A stretch of 64,000 nt of DNA. Origin: UBA1738 sp045580145 (GTDB lineage: Bacteria; Bacillota; Clostridia; UBA1381). The notes beneath the pieces are model-generated. The model had not been told where the DNA came from. It saw only the letters and a list, made by a program, of their open reading frames with translations, and made no database searches. Position 1 is the stretch's first letter, and every line of letters begins with the position of its first letter. This document shows, in pieces, positions 32,877-40,768 of this stretch. The stretch lies in assembly GCA_045580145.1 (NCBI GenBank), contig JAZNNI010000085.1, forward strand, positions 62,001 through 126,000, read 5' to 3'. A program made the position numbers and the translations under genes.

Positions 32877-33026
32877 ATGAGAGTAAAAATTACATTGGCT
32901 TGTTCAGAATGCAAGCAGAGAAACTACAATACTATGAAGAATAAGAAAAATGATCCGGACAGACTCGAAATGAACAAGTATTGTAAGTTCTGCAGAAAGC
33001 ACACACTTCACAAAGAAACAAAGTAA
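32877..33026 (+). CDS. rpmG: Ribosomal protein L33
   Basis: A 49-aa zinc-type (C+) L33 with CSEC and CKFC pairs. The ATG at 32877 has ACGGAGGTG in front; the longer frame from 32817 lacks a site. It is the first gene of the secE-nusG cluster, as is common in Firmicutes. I see no tRNA-Trp gene, which often lies nearby in other genomes. Confidence 0.93.
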   Translation: MRVKITLACSECKQRNYNTMKNKKNDPDRLEMNKYCKFCRKHTLHKETK

Positions 33027-33043
33027 GATAAGGAGAATCGGTT

Positions 33044-33256
33044 ATGGCTGAAAATAAGAACACTGCTGTTAAGAAAAATAAAGCACTCAAGTTCTTCAGA
33101 GAAACCAAATCTGAGATGAAAAAGGTGTCTTGGCCTTCAAAGGAGCAGCTTTTTCATAACACCATAGTTATTTTATCTTTTGTTATCATTATGACTGTTA
33201 TTTTATCAGTACTTGACTTAGGTTTTGAAAGACTGCTGTCATTTATTATTAAATAA
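33044..33256 (+). CDS. secE: Preprotein translocase subunit SecE
   Basis: A 70-aa subunit of the SecYEG channel. The amphipathic KFFRETKSEMKKVSWPSKEQ motif (residues 18-37) precedes the single C-terminal membrane helix. Its place between rpmG and nusG is canonical. Confidence 0.95.
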   Translation: MAENKNTAVKKNKALKFFRETKSEMKKVSWPSKEQLFHNTIVILSFVIIMTVILSVLDLGFERLLSFIIK

Positions 33257-33288
33257 CGGACAAGGTTATTGATTAAGAGGAGATTGTT

Positions 33289-33816
33289 ATGGCAGATGAG
33301 GCAAAGTGGTATGTGGCTCACACATACTCTGGTTATGAAAACAAGGTAAAAGCGAATATCGAGAAATCAGTTGAAAACCGTGGTATAAGCGACCTTATTC
33401 AAGCCGTTGAAGTTCCTCTCGAGGATGTAATTGAAGAAAAGAACGGCGAACAGAAGGTTGTTAAACGTAAGGTTTTCCCAGGTTATGTAGTAATCAAGAT
33501 GATTATGAATGAGGACACCTGGTATGTTGTTCGAAATACTCGCGGAGTTACCGGTTTTGTAGGCCCCGGCTCCAAGCCTGTACCTCTTTCCGATGAAGAA
33601 GTCGAGAAAATGGGCGTTGAACAGGTGCGTATGGCAGATGTTGACCTTGAAATCGGTGACAGCGTTAATGTTAAATCCGGACCTTTGGAAGGATTTTCCG
33701 GAAAGATTGAAAAAATTGACAAGGAAAGCAGAAAAATTACTGTTAAAGTTTCTATGTTTGGTCGTGAGACACAGATTGAGGTGGAATATGGCCAGATAGA
33801 AAAGCTTGTTGACTAA
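33289..33816 (+). CDS. nusG: Transcription elongation and antitermination factor NusG
   Basis: A 175-aa protein with the N-terminal NGN domain (KWYVAHTYSGYENKVKANIE, VFPGYVVIKM, WYVVRNTRGVTGFVG) and the C-terminal KOW domain (GDSVNVKSGPLEGFSGKIEK). It binds RNA polymerase and couples transcription to translation or termination. The length is normal. Confidence 0.96.
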   Translation: MADEAKWYVAHTYSGYENKVKANIEKSVENRGISDLIQAVEVPLEDVIEEKNGEQKVVKRKVFPGYVVIKMIMNEDTWYVVRNTRGVTGFVGPGSKPVPLSDEEVEKMGVEQVRMADVDLEIGDSVNVKSGPLEGFSGKIEKIDKESRKITVKVSMFGRETQIEVEYGQIEKLVD

Positions 33817-33865
33817 GTTTTTTAAGGCGGCTAATCCGTTTTAGAAATATCCCTCTGGTTTACAG

Positions 33866-33918
33866 TGGGAGGGCAGGTTTGCCCGCATTTACCACAATAG
33901 GGATGAACTTATCCCTAA
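33866..33918 (+). promoter_or_regulatory. Leader of rplK, possible L1-binding element
   Basis: GTGGGAGGGCAGG and TACCAC bracket a GGGCA/TGCCC stem, followed by the hairpin AGGGAT/ATCCCT at about 33900-33918. A related GTGGGAG ... ACCAC motif lies before rplA. These resemble mimics of the L1-binding site of 23S rRNA used in autoregulation; this is inference. Confidence 0.45.
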
Positions 33919-33939
33919 ATTAATAGGAGGTGGCCAAAT

Positions 33940-34365
33940 ATGGCACAGAAAATTGAAGGTTATATCAAACTACAAATTCCTGCTGGTAAAGCATCACCTG
34001 CACCACCAGTTGGTCCGGCTCTCGGTCAGCACGGTGTAAACATTATGCAGTTTACTAAGGAATTTAACGAAAAAACAGCGAAGGACGCAGGACTCATAAT
34101 CCCTGTTGTTATTACAGTTTATGCAGACCGTTCCTTTACATTTGTTACTAAGACTCCGCCGGCTGCGGTTCTTTTGAAGAAAGCTTGTAAGATTGAAAAA
34201 GCTTCAGGTGTTCCTAACAAGAACAAGGTTGCTACAATCTCAAAAGCAGATGTACAGGCTATCGCAGAGCAGAAAATGCCTGACTTAAATGCAGCATCAT
34301 TAGAAGCAGCAATGAGTATGATTGCTGGTACTGCAAGAAGTATGGGTATCGTAGTCGAAGATTAA
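33940..34365 (+). CDS. rplK: Ribosomal protein L11
   Basis: A 141-aa protein with the diagnostic KLQIPAGKASPAPPVGPALG and GVNIMQFTKEFN near the start, and the RNA-binding C-terminal domain. It sits in the GTPase-associated centre. The ribosome binding site is TAGGAGGTGG. Confidence 0.97.
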   Translation: MAQKIEGYIKLQIPAGKASPAPPVGPALGQHGVNIMQFTKEFNEKTAKDAGLIIPVVITVYADRSFTFVTKTPPAAVLLKKACKIEKASGVPNKNKVATISKADVQAIAEQKMPDLNAASLEAAMSMIAGTARSMGIVVED

Positions 34366-34389
34366 TTACTGGAAAAAGCAATTAATAAG

Positions 34390-34423
34390 GTGGGAGAGGC
34401 GAGAAAGCCTTGCTTGACCACAT
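34390..34423 (+). promoter_or_regulatory. Possible L1-binding element before rplA
   Basis: GGTGGGAGAGGC ... GCCTTGC ... GACCAC, similar to the motif before rplK and placed directly ahead of the AAGGAGG site of rplA. A candidate for translational feedback by L1. Confidence 0.45.
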
Positions 34424-34438
34424 AAGGAGGATAATAAT

Positions 34439-35131
34439 ATGTTTAGAGGAAAGAAATATCAGGACAGCGTTAAGCTTGTTGATAAGGCAAAGCTTTACGA
34501 TGTTGAAGAAGCTTTAGAGCTTACTATTAAGACTGCAAAGGCTAAATTTGATGAAACTGTTGAGCTTCATGCTAAATTGGGTGTAGACTCAAGACACGCA
34601 GACCAGCAGGTAAGAGGTGCGATTGTATTACCGCACGGTACTGGTAAAACTGCAAAGGTTTTGGTTTTCGCAAAAGGACCTAAGGCTGATGAAGCATTGG
34701 CCGCAGGTGCTGACTATGTTGGCGAAATGGAACTTTGCACAAAGATTCAGGAAGAAAACTGGTTCGATTTCGACGTTGTTGTTGCAACACCGGATATGAT
34801 GGGTGTTGTAGGACGTCTTGGTAAGGTTTTGGGTCCTAAGGGACTTATGCCATCACCAAAGGCAGGTACAGTTACTATGGACGTGGCTAAGGCTGTTAAC
34901 GAAATCAAAGCAGGTAAGATTGAATACAGAGTTGATAAAAACAATATCATCCACTGCCCTGTTGGAAAGGTATCTTTCGGAAAAGAAAAGCTTGCTGACA
35001 ACTTTAATGCACTTATGGGTGCTATCATTAAGGCTAAGCCGGCAGCTGCTAAGGGTCAGTATTTAAGAAGTGTTGTTGTTTCATCAACAATGGGACCTGG
35101 AATCAAGATTAACGGTTCAAAGTTAGGTTAA
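34439..35131 (+). CDS. rplA: Ribosomal protein L1
   Basis: A 230-aa protein with the L1 signature around KIQEENWFDFDVVVATPDMM, GRLGKVLGPKGLMPSPKAGT and the VEYR-like EYRVDKNNIIHC. It forms the L1 stalk and usually represses its own operon. Length and position after rplK are canonical. Confidence 0.96.
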   Translation: MFRGKKYQDSVKLVDKAKLYDVEEALELTIKTAKAKFDETVELHAKLGVDSRHADQQVRGAIVLPHGTGKTAKVLVFAKGPKADEALAAGADYVGEMELCTKIQEENWFDFDVVVATPDMMGVVGRLGKVLGPKGLMPSPKAGTVTMDVAKAVNEIKAGKIEYRVDKNNIIHCPVGKVSFGKEKLADNFNALMGAIIKAKPAAAKGQYLRSVVVSSTMGPGIKINGSKLG

Positions 35132-35139
35132 TAGATTTT

Positions 35140-35162
35140 CCGGCAGATTTTAAATCTGCCGG
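35140..35162. other. Perfect hairpin after rplA
   Basis: CCGGCAGATTT and AAATCTGCCGG form an 11-bp stem. No T run follows on the plus strand, so it is either a weak terminator or an RNA stabilising structure at the end of the rplKA message. Confidence 0.55.
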
Positions 35163-35179
35163 AAAAATTAAAAAAAGTA

Positions 35180-35208
35180 TTGACAATTTATGTTTTCTAT
35201 GCTATACT
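35180..35208 (+). promoter_or_regulatory. Sigma-A promoter of rplJL
   Basis: TTGACA, 17 bp, TATACT, ahead of the L10 leader. Confidence 0.85.
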
Positions 35209-35219
35209 AGTATAGTTGG

Positions 35220-35340
35220 AAATAAATCCGTAGACAGCAGGCATAAAGGTAAGACCTGCCGAGGGTGTTAATTAGTTTGATAACTAACGGCTCTTTTCGT
35301 CTACGAAAAAGAGCCTTTCTTTATTTAGAAAGGCAAAATC
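35220..35340 (+). ncRNA. Ribosomal protein L10 leader
   Basis: The 5' UTR has the hallmarks of the L10(L12)4-binding leader: CCGTAGACAGCAGGC, then GACCTGCCGAGGGTG, and a later hairpin around GGCTCTTTTCGTC with AAAAAGAGCC and T-rich sequence that may act as an attenuator. The L10-L12 complex is known to bind such leaders and limit expression of its own operon. Confidence 0.8.
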
Positions 35341-35357
35341 TTATAGGAGGTGACAAT

Positions 35358-36029
35358 ATGCCAAACGAGAAGGTTTTGGAAGCGAAAAAGGCACAAGTTG
35401 CTCAGGTTGTTGATGTCATTAATAATGCAGCAACAGGCGTTTTGATTGACTATCGTGGTCTTACTGTTGAAGAAGACACAAAGCTTAGAAACGATTTAAG
35501 AGCAGCAGGTGTTAAATATTTCGTTATTAAAAACACATTGCTTCGTTTAGCAGCAAACCAGGTTGGTCTTGAAGAACTTGATGGTATACTTCACGGACCG
35601 ACAGCATTGGCGGTTTCAGAGGATCCTGTAGCTCCGGCTAAGATTCTTTTCGATTTTGCCAAGAACAACGATAAGGTTGAAATTAAGTCAGGCTTTATGG
35701 ACGGCAAAGTTATGTCTATGGACGAGCTTACAACTCTTGCTAAGACTCCTTCAAAGGAAACTCTTATTGCAAAGCTTATGGGCAGCCTGAACGCACCTGT
35801 TTCAAACCTTGTAAGATTGCTTAACACAATCGCAGAAGGTGGCGAAGAAATCGCTGACCTAATCGCTAAGAAAGCTGGCGAAGCTGTAGCTGAAGAAGCT
35901 CCGGCAGAAGTGGCTGAAGAGGCTCCAGCAGTAGCTGAAGAAACAGCTCCTAAAGCAGAAGAGGCAGTAGCTGAAGAAGCTGCACCTGCTGAGGAAGCAA
36001 AAGAAGAAACACCTGCAGATGCAGAGTAA
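35358..36029 (+). CDS. rplJ: Ribosomal protein L10 with long acidic C-terminal tail
   Basis: A 223-aa protein. The first 170 residues are standard L10 (VLIDYRGLTVEEDTKLRNDL, VIKNTLLRLA, GPTALAVSEDPVAPAKIL). The last roughly 50 residues are repeats of Ala, Glu and Pro (EEAPAEVAEEAPAVAEETAP), which typical L10 proteins of 165-175 aa lack. The ATG at 35358 with AGGAGGTGACAAT is chosen; the frame open from 35265 runs through the leader. It anchors L7/L12 dimers. Confidence 0.95.
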   Translation: MPNEKVLEAKKAQVAQVVDVINNAATGVLIDYRGLTVEEDTKLRNDLRAAGVKYFVIKNTLLRLAANQVGLEELDGILHGPTALAVSEDPVAPAKILFDFAKNNDKVEIKSGFMDGKVMSMDELTTLAKTPSKETLIAKLMGSLNAPVSNLVRLLNTIAEGGEEIADLIAKKAGEAVAEEAPAEVAEEAPAVAEETAPKAEEAVAEEAAPAEEAKEETPADAE

Positions 36030-36061
36030 TTAAAATTTTATTTAATTAGGAGGAAATTAAA

Positions 36062-36436
36062 ATGGCAGACATTCAGAAGATTTTAGATGATATCAAAGAA
36101 TTAAAATTGTTGGAAGTAGCAGAGCTTGTAAAGCTTATGGAAGAAGAATTTGGCGTTTCAGCAGCAGCTCCTGTAATGGTAGCTGGCGTAGCAGCTGAAG
36201 GCGGCGCAGCAGCTGCTGCAGAGCAGGCAGAGTTTGAAGTTGTACTTGCAGAAGCTGGTGCTTCAAAGCTTAACGTAATCAAGGTTGTAAGAGAAATTAC
36301 AGGTCTTGGTCTTAAGGAAGCTAAGGAACTCGTTGACGGTGCTCCAAAGCCAATCAAGTCAGGCATAGCTAAGGAAGAAGCTGAAGAAATCAAGGCTAAG
36401 CTTGAAGAAGCTGGTGCAAAAATCGAACTTAAATAA
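36062..36436 (+). CDS. rplL: Ribosomal protein L7/L12
   Basis: A 124-aa stalk protein with the dimerisation N-terminus (LLEVAELVKLMEEEFGVSAA), an Ala/Gly-rich hinge and the factor-binding C-terminal domain (KLNVIKVVREITGLGLKEAK). It recruits translation factors. It is followed two bases later by DUF177 and not by rpoB. Confidence 0.96.
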   Translation: MADIQKILDDIKELKLLEVAELVKLMEEEFGVSAAAPVMVAGVAAEGGAAAAAEQAEFEVVLAEAGASKLNVIKVVREITGLGLKEAKELVDGAPKPIKSGIAKEEAEEIKAKLEEAGAKIELK

Positions 36437-36438
36437 TT

Positions 36439-36957
36439 ATGCTTATAGACCTATCCGACATTATTAAGGATTACGGCGGAAGGTTAGAGCTTGATGAAAG
36501 TTTTTCTATGCAAAGCGTGAGTTTCTTGGGTGAAGAATTCACATTTAACGAACCACTTTTGCTTAGAGGAGTTATACTTAATAACACTAAATCATTAGAG
36601 CTTAAAGCAACTGTTACAGGAAGGGCAGAGGTGCATTGTGCCAGATGTCAAAAGCCTATGATGGTTGACATAAGCTTTCCGGTTTCGGAAATTTTGGTCC
36701 GTGAGGATGCAGAGATTGCTGAAGACGAGGATGTTGTGGTTTATTCAGGTAATTCGGTTGAGCTTTCAGAGGCTGTAACCAACAGCTTTTTAATGAATGT
36801 ATCAGGGAAATATCTGTGCAGCGAGGATTGTAAGGGTCTTTGCCCGCATTGTGGGACGAACCTTAATGAAAAATCCTGTGACTGTGATAAGGATATTATT
36901 GATCCCCGGTGGGAAAAATTAGCCGAAATTATGAAGAATATGTCTGATACTGAATAG
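36439..36957 (+). CDS. DUF177/YceD family protein
   Basis: A 172-aa protein of the YceD/DUF177 family, often next to rpmF and linked to 23S rRNA or large-subunit biogenesis. It carries VHCARCQKPMMVDISFPVSE in the middle and C-x-x-x-C-x4-CPHCGTNLN-x4-C-x-C, a zinc-binding end. The start follows the rplL stop by 2 bp with no clear SD, so translation is likely coupled. Confidence 0.85.
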   Translation: MLIDLSDIIKDYGGRLELDESFSMQSVSFLGEEFTFNEPLLLRGVILNNTKSLELKATVTGRAEVHCARCQKPMMVDISFPVSEILVREDAEIAEDEDVVVYSGNSVELSEAVTNSFLMNVSGKYLCSEDCKGLCPHCGTNLNEKSCDCDKDIIDPRWEKLAEIMKNMSDTE

Positions 36958-36971
36958 GAGGTGCGATTAAG

Positions 36972-37151
36972 ATGGCAGTACCTAAGGGTAAAGTATCTAA
37001 ATCAAGAAGAGATAAAAGAAGAGCTAATTGGAAGCTTGAAGTTCCTGGTATCGTGGAGTGTCCACAGTGCCATGAATTTAAAATGCCTCATACGGTTTGT
37101 AAGGCTTGCGGCTATTACAACGGCAAAGAGGTTGTAAAGGTTTCTGAATAA
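36972..37151 (+). CDS. rpmF: Ribosomal protein L32
   Basis: A 59-aa protein: MAVPKGKVSKSRRDKRRANW at the start, and a zinc ribbon made of CPQC and CKAC. AGGAGGTGCG precedes the ATG. The DUF177-rpmF pair is a widely conserved arrangement. Confidence 0.95.
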   Translation: MAVPKGKVSKSRRDKRRANWKLEVPGIVECPQCHEFKMPHTVCKACGYYNGKEVVKVSE

Positions 37152-37162
37152 CTTGTTTTTCG

Positions 37163-37190
37163 CGGAGTGCTTTGGCACTCCGTTTTTTTT
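37163..37190 (+). terminator. Terminator after rpmF
   Basis: CGGAGTGC / GCACTCCG with a TTTG loop and T8. Confidence 0.92.
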
Positions 37191-37200
37191 GATTATTTTG

Positions 37201-37229
37201 TTGACAATGAGGCTTTGATTTGATATCAT
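37201..37229 (+). promoter_or_regulatory. Promoter of the ion transporter gene
   Basis: TTGACA, 17 bp, TATCAT, 37 bp ahead of the start codon. Confidence 0.7.
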
Positions 37230-37266
37230 AAAAAAATGGGTTAAAAAAGATATACGGAGAGAAAAG

Positions 37267-38367
37267 ATGAAGATAAAAGAATATATAAAAAAGAACACAG
37301 TTATGGTAATTGCCTTTTTTGCAGCACTAATAACAACTATATTTGTACCTTTAGATAAAAAGTACATTGGATATTTTGATTTTAAAACGCTGACCTGCCT
37401 GTTTTGTGTACTGGCAGTTGTTTGTGCGCTTCGAAATATTAACTTTTTCTATATACTTGCAAAAAAGGTAGTCAAACTTTTCAAAAATGCAAGGATGAGC
37501 ATTTTAGAACTTGTTTACATAACATTTATAGGCTCTATGCTGATTGCCAATGATATGGCACTTTTGACATTTTTGCCACTTGGATATTTTGTTTTATCGA
37601 CAACAGGCAAGAAAAAATATATGGCATTTACTTTCATAATGCAGAATATTGCGGCAAACCTTGGAGGAATGCTGACGCCTTTTGGCAATCCCCAGAATTT
37701 GTATCTTTACTCGGCCTATAATATTCCCAATATGGAGTTTATGAAGATTATGCTGCCACCGTTTTTATTATCCGTGCTTTTAATTACTGTGTGTTGTCTC
37801 ATATTCGTAAAGCCTGAACCACTAAAAATAGACGACGAGGAAAGTGAATTGAATCCGCGAAGAACAGCCTTGTATTTGATGCTGTTTGCACTGGCTATTT
37901 TAATTGTATTCAGGGGTATACCATATCAGTTAGGACTTATAATAATCCCAACAGTTTTATTTTTTGCGGATAGAAAAGCGCTTAAAATGGTTGATTATCC
38001 GCTTTTGCTTACTTTTGTTTTCTTTTTTGTATTTGCGGGGAATATGGGGAGAATTGAGGCGGTGCGCTCATTCTTTTCAATGCTCCTTGAAAAAAGCACA
38101 CTAATTTTCAGTATACTGTCCTGTCAGGTTATAAGCAATGTCCCATCGGCGATACTTTTATCGCAGTTTACGGGAAACTACAGAGAATTACTTTTAGGAG
38201 TTAATATAGGAGGTGTCGGAACTCTTATTTCATCACTTGCAAGTCTTATTACGTTTCGGGAATATACAAAACACAACCCGGAAAAGACCTTGCAATATGT
38301 TGGGAGTTTTTCGCTTTATAATTTTGCCTTTCTATTTGTGTTGACAGGCATTATGCTTTGCATATAA
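37267..38367 (+). CDS. Anion permease of the ArsB/CitMHS ion-transporter superfamily
   Basis: A 366-aa membrane protein with about ten hydrophobic segments. Two re-entrant-type motifs are visible: NIAANLGGMLTPFGNPQNLY (about residues 130-149) and the later CQVISNVPSAILLSQFTG (about 279-296), the paired Asn-Pro signatures of this superfamily. The substrate (dicarboxylate, arsenite or other anion) cannot be decided. Its end overlaps the open frame of the next gene, but that gene's better start lies downstream. Confidence 0.75.
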   Translation: MKIKEYIKKNTVMVIAFFAALITTIFVPLDKKYIGYFDFKTLTCLFCVLAVVCALRNINFFYILAKKVVKLFKNARMSILELVYITFIGSMLIANDMALLTFLPLGYFVLSTTGKKKYMAFTFIMQNIAANLGGMLTPFGNPQNLYLYSAYNIPNMEFMKIMLPPFLLSVLLITVCCLIFVKPEPLKIDDEESELNPRRTALYLMLFALAILIVFRGIPYQLGLIIIPTVLFFADRKALKMVDYPLLLTFVFFFVFAGNMGRIEAVRSFFSMLLEKSTLIFSILSCQVISNVPSAILLSQFTGNYRELLLGVNIGGVGTLISSLASLITFREYTKHNPEKTLQYVGSFSLYNFAFLFVLTGIMLCI

Positions 38368-38450
38368 CAAAATACTTGATTTATAAACTTGAATATGATA
38401 AAATTAAAGTTGATTTAATGGGGAAGTTGTCGAAAAAGGAGAAAGCCACA

Positions 38451-39086
38451 ATGGAAGTATACGGAGTAAAGCCTAAGCGGTTTACAAAAGAGTGGTGGGG
38501 GTATTTTTGGTATTATTATAAATGGCATACGGCAGGAGTATTGTTTGCCGCTTTTCTAATAATTACGTCTTTAGTGCAGTGTGTGACACAGACAAAGTAT
38601 GACCTGCAGATTGATTTTATCACTGAGTATGGAATTATACCTGAGCAGGAAGAAATGATTGCTGAGCTTATTGAGGAAAATATTGAAGATGTTACCGGAA
38701 ATGGTGAAAAAGAAGCTTTTGTTTTATCTCTCAATTTGGCAGAGGGTGATGCTCAAATGACACAGGCACTTACAACAAAGCTTTTTGTTGAGCTGGGATA
38801 TACTGAAAGCTATGTCTTTATTATGTCAAAGAAATATGCTGATATGATTTCAGAGCATGGCATACTTGAGAACACGGATGTGTGGGCAGGAGATATGGCA
38901 AACGGGGGACAGCTTATAAGCCTTAAGGACTGTAAGCTTCTGCCTGAAATGTGGTTTGATATGGAAGTTCAGGACTTATACATAGGTGTACTGAAGGTGC
39001 GTGAAGAAAACAAGAATAATGAGATTGAACTCAAAAAATATGAAAATGGAAAAAGGTTTGCGCAGTTTTTGATAAATCAGAGGTGA
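38451..39086 (+). CDS. Single-pass membrane protein of unknown function
   Basis: A 211-aa protein typical of small Clostridia membrane proteins: RFTKEWWGYFWYYYKWHT before one N-terminal transmembrane segment (about residues 27-45) and an extracytoplasmic domain rich in acidic residues. I chose the ATG at 38451 because GGAG lies 9 bp upstream; the frame extends back to 38358. The stop overlaps the region just ahead of the sigma factor gene, so they form one unit. Confidence 0.6.
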   Translation: MEVYGVKPKRFTKEWWGYFWYYYKWHTAGVLFAAFLIITSLVQCVTQTKYDLQIDFITEYGIIPEQEEMIAELIEENIEDVTGNGEKEAFVLSLNLAEGDAQMTQALTTKLFVELGYTESYVFIMSKKYADMISEHGILENTDVWAGDMANGGQLISLKDCKLLPEMWFDMEVQDLYIGVLKVREENKNNEIELKKYENGKRFAQFLINQR

Positions 39087-39094
39087 GTGCGGGA

Positions 39095-39817
39095 ATGAGC
39101 GAATACGAGCTGTTCCGGAAATATAAGGAAACAAAGGACAAAAAAATACGCGATGAGCTTGTAATGCAAAACACCTATATGGCAAAGCTTTTTGCACACA
39201 GATTTATAAGCTCCGGCATTGAATTTGATGATATATATCAGGTGGCGTGTATGGGGGTTGTACTTGCGGTGGAAAGATTTGACCCAGACAGAGGAGTGCA
39301 GTTTGCGACCTTTGCAACTCCTACGATTTTGGGTGAGATACGCCGTTTTATGCGAGATAAGGCGAAATGTATAAAAATTCCAAGACGTCTTTACGAGGTG
39401 TTCTGTAGGGCGGAGGCTGCCAAGAAAGAAGCGGAGCATCTGACTGTTGAAGAAATTGCGAAAAGGCTTGATGTGCCGCGTGAGACTGTTGAGGAGGCAT
39501 ACAAGGTTGGTGATGCCGCATTTATCAAATCGCTTGAGGACGAAGTGTATACCGACGGTGGTCTTAGTTTGTCTGCTATGATAGGCTTTGATGATGAGGG
39601 TTTTACCTTGATTGAAAACCACGATTTTATGCAGTATTGTATGTCGAAAATGACAGAGCAGGAGGCGGAACTTTTCCATAAACGGTTTTATGAAGAAAGA
39701 ACACAAAGGCAAATTGCCGAAGAATGGGGAGTTTCACAGATGTATGTTTCTCGATTAGAGAAAAAGGTTGTGGATAAATTTAAGGAAACTTACTTAAAAG
39801 ACCTTGAAAATGCATAA
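39095..39817 (+). CDS. RNA polymerase sigma factor of the SigB/F/G group
   Basis: A 240-aa sigma-70 family protein. Region 2 is DDIYQVACMGVVLAVERFDP then GVQFATFATPTILGEIRRFM; region 3 holds LTVEEIAKRLDVPRETVEEA; region 4 is FYEERTQRQIAEEWGVSQMY, VSRLEKK. It resembles SigF/SigB type factors, so roles in sporulation or stress are likely, but no spoIIAA-spoIIAB genes are adjacent. I start at 39095 after GAGGTG; an in-frame GTG at 39083 is the alternative. Confidence 0.85.
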   Translation: MSEYELFRKYKETKDKKIRDELVMQNTYMAKLFAHRFISSGIEFDDIYQVACMGVVLAVERFDPDRGVQFATFATPTILGEIRRFMRDKAKCIKIPRRLYEVFCRAEAAKKEAEHLTVEEIAKRLDVPRETVEEAYKVGDAAFIKSLEDEVYTDGGLSLSAMIGFDDEGFTLIENHDFMQYCMSKMTEQEAELFHKRFYEERTQRQIAEEWGVSQMYVSRLEKKVVDKFKETYLKDLENA

Positions 39818-39847
39818 ATAATGTGGTATAATGGTGCAAATGAATAT

Positions 39848-39938
39848 AGAAGGGGAGCTTGTAAACAGGCTGAGAGGGAATTTATGAATTCCGACCCTAT
39901 AACCTGATATGGATAATGCCAGCGTAGGGATTCTGTAG
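39848..39938 (+). ncRNA. TPP riboswitch (THI element)
   Basis: The conserved parts are all present: GGGGAGC, GGCTGAGAGG, GACCC, AACCTGATATGGATAATGCC, AGCGTAGGGA. It binds thiamine pyrophosphate and controls the thiamine transporter downstream. Confidence 0.95.
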
Positions 39939-39950
39939 AACAAGATTTTT

Positions 39951-39978
39951 AAGCATATCCATTTTGGGTATGCTTTTT
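39951..39978 (+). terminator. TPP riboswitch expression-platform terminator
   Basis: AAGCATATCC / GGGTATGCTT with a T run, between the aptamer and thiT; presumably formed when TPP is bound. Confidence 0.75.
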
Positions 39979-40046
39979 GATTTGGAAAAGCAGACAGATT
40001 AGGTAAAATATTCATTTAATTTCAAAAAAGAAAGGAAATGAAACAA

Positions 40047-40556
40047 ATGACAAAAACGAGGAGATTAACAGAGGTAGCAGTATGCATTGCTATGGCGGTG
40101 GTATGCAGCTTTTTAAAGGTGTGGGAGATGCCTCAGGGAGGCTCAGTTGCACTTACGATGGTACCCATTTTAGTGATTGCAGTAAGAAGGGGTGCAATAG
40201 ATGGAATTATGGCGGGTGCAGTTTACGGACTGATTTCGCTCTTAATTGCAGGAGTTGTCTATCATCCTATGTCAATCCTGCTTGATTATGTGCTTGCCTT
40301 CGGTCTGTTGGGAGTCGCAGGATTTTTTAAGAAAAATCTTTCGGGAATAATTATGGGAACCACAGTGGGTGTTGCAGGAAGATTTATATCCTCGCTTATA
40401 AGCGGTGCGGTCCTTTTTGCAGAGTATGCACCCGAAGGACAAAATCCTTGGGTATATTCTGTAATCTATCAGGCAACATATATGGTTCCTGAGCTTATAA
40501 TTTCATTAGCAGTGCTGTTGTTATTATTCTATAAAGCACCTAAGCTTTTTAATTAA
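40047..40556 (+). CDS. thiT: ThiT, thiamine-specific ECF transporter substrate-binding subunit
   Basis: A 169-aa membrane protein with about six segments. LKVWEMPQGGSVALTMVPIL (about residues 24-43) matches the thiamine-binding motif region of ThiT, and the TPP riboswitch upstream supports the substrate. It would work with a shared EcfA-EcfA'-EcfT module encoded elsewhere. The ATG at 40047 gives better SD spacing than the one at 40038. Confidence 0.9.
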   Translation: MTKTRRLTEVAVCIAMAVVCSFLKVWEMPQGGSVALTMVPILVIAVRRGAIDGIMAGAVYGLISLLIAGVVYHPMSILLDYVLAFGLLGVAGFFKKNLSGIIMGTTVGVAGRFISSLISGAVLFAEYAPEGQNPWVYSVIYQATYMVPELIISLAVLLLLFYKAPKLFN

Positions 40557-40564
40557 ATGATACG

Positions 40565-40600
40565 AAAAAATCTGTGGTAAGAATTTATCACAGATTTTTT
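40565..40600 (+). terminator. Terminator after thiT
   Basis: AAAATCTGTG / CACAGATTTT with T6, right after the stop codon. Confidence 0.85.
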
Positions 40601-40635
40601 GCTTTATAGGAAAATGCGTTCCTATAAAGCAAAAA
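40596..40635. repeat. Perfect inverted repeat with GCTTTATAGGAA arms
   Basis: TTTTTGCTTTATAGGAA and its complement flank AATGCG: 17-bp arms with a 6-nt loop. The similar word CGCTTTATAGAAACGC lies near 55290, so it may be a dispersed palindromic element of this genome. Confidence 0.55.
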
Positions 40636-40695
40636 CTTTGATTAGGTTGCCGCGCAAAATTTTTTAAAAAGCTTTGGCTTTTTTGTAAAAAAGTG

Positions 40696-40724
40696 TTGAC
40701 AAGGAAAAATGTGTATGATATACT
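40696..40724 (+). promoter_or_regulatory. Promoter of the GntR-ABC operon
   Basis: TTGACA, 17 bp, TATACT. Confidence 0.85.
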
Positions 40725-40727
40725 CTA

Positions 40728-40753
40728 ACTGTATTAATACACGTAATACAGTT
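40728..40753. promoter_or_regulatory. Probable GntR operator
   Basis: AACTGTATTA and TAATACAGTT form a 10-bp inverted repeat with a 6-7 nt centre, at the transcription start of the operon that encodes the GntR repressor. Autoregulation is likely. Confidence 0.7.
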
Positions 40754-40768
40754 AAGCGAGGTGATATT

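Noticed and set aside
39077..39712. 211-codon ORF antisense to the sigma factor gene
   Set aside because: Shadow frame; the sigma factor on the plus strand has full family motifs.
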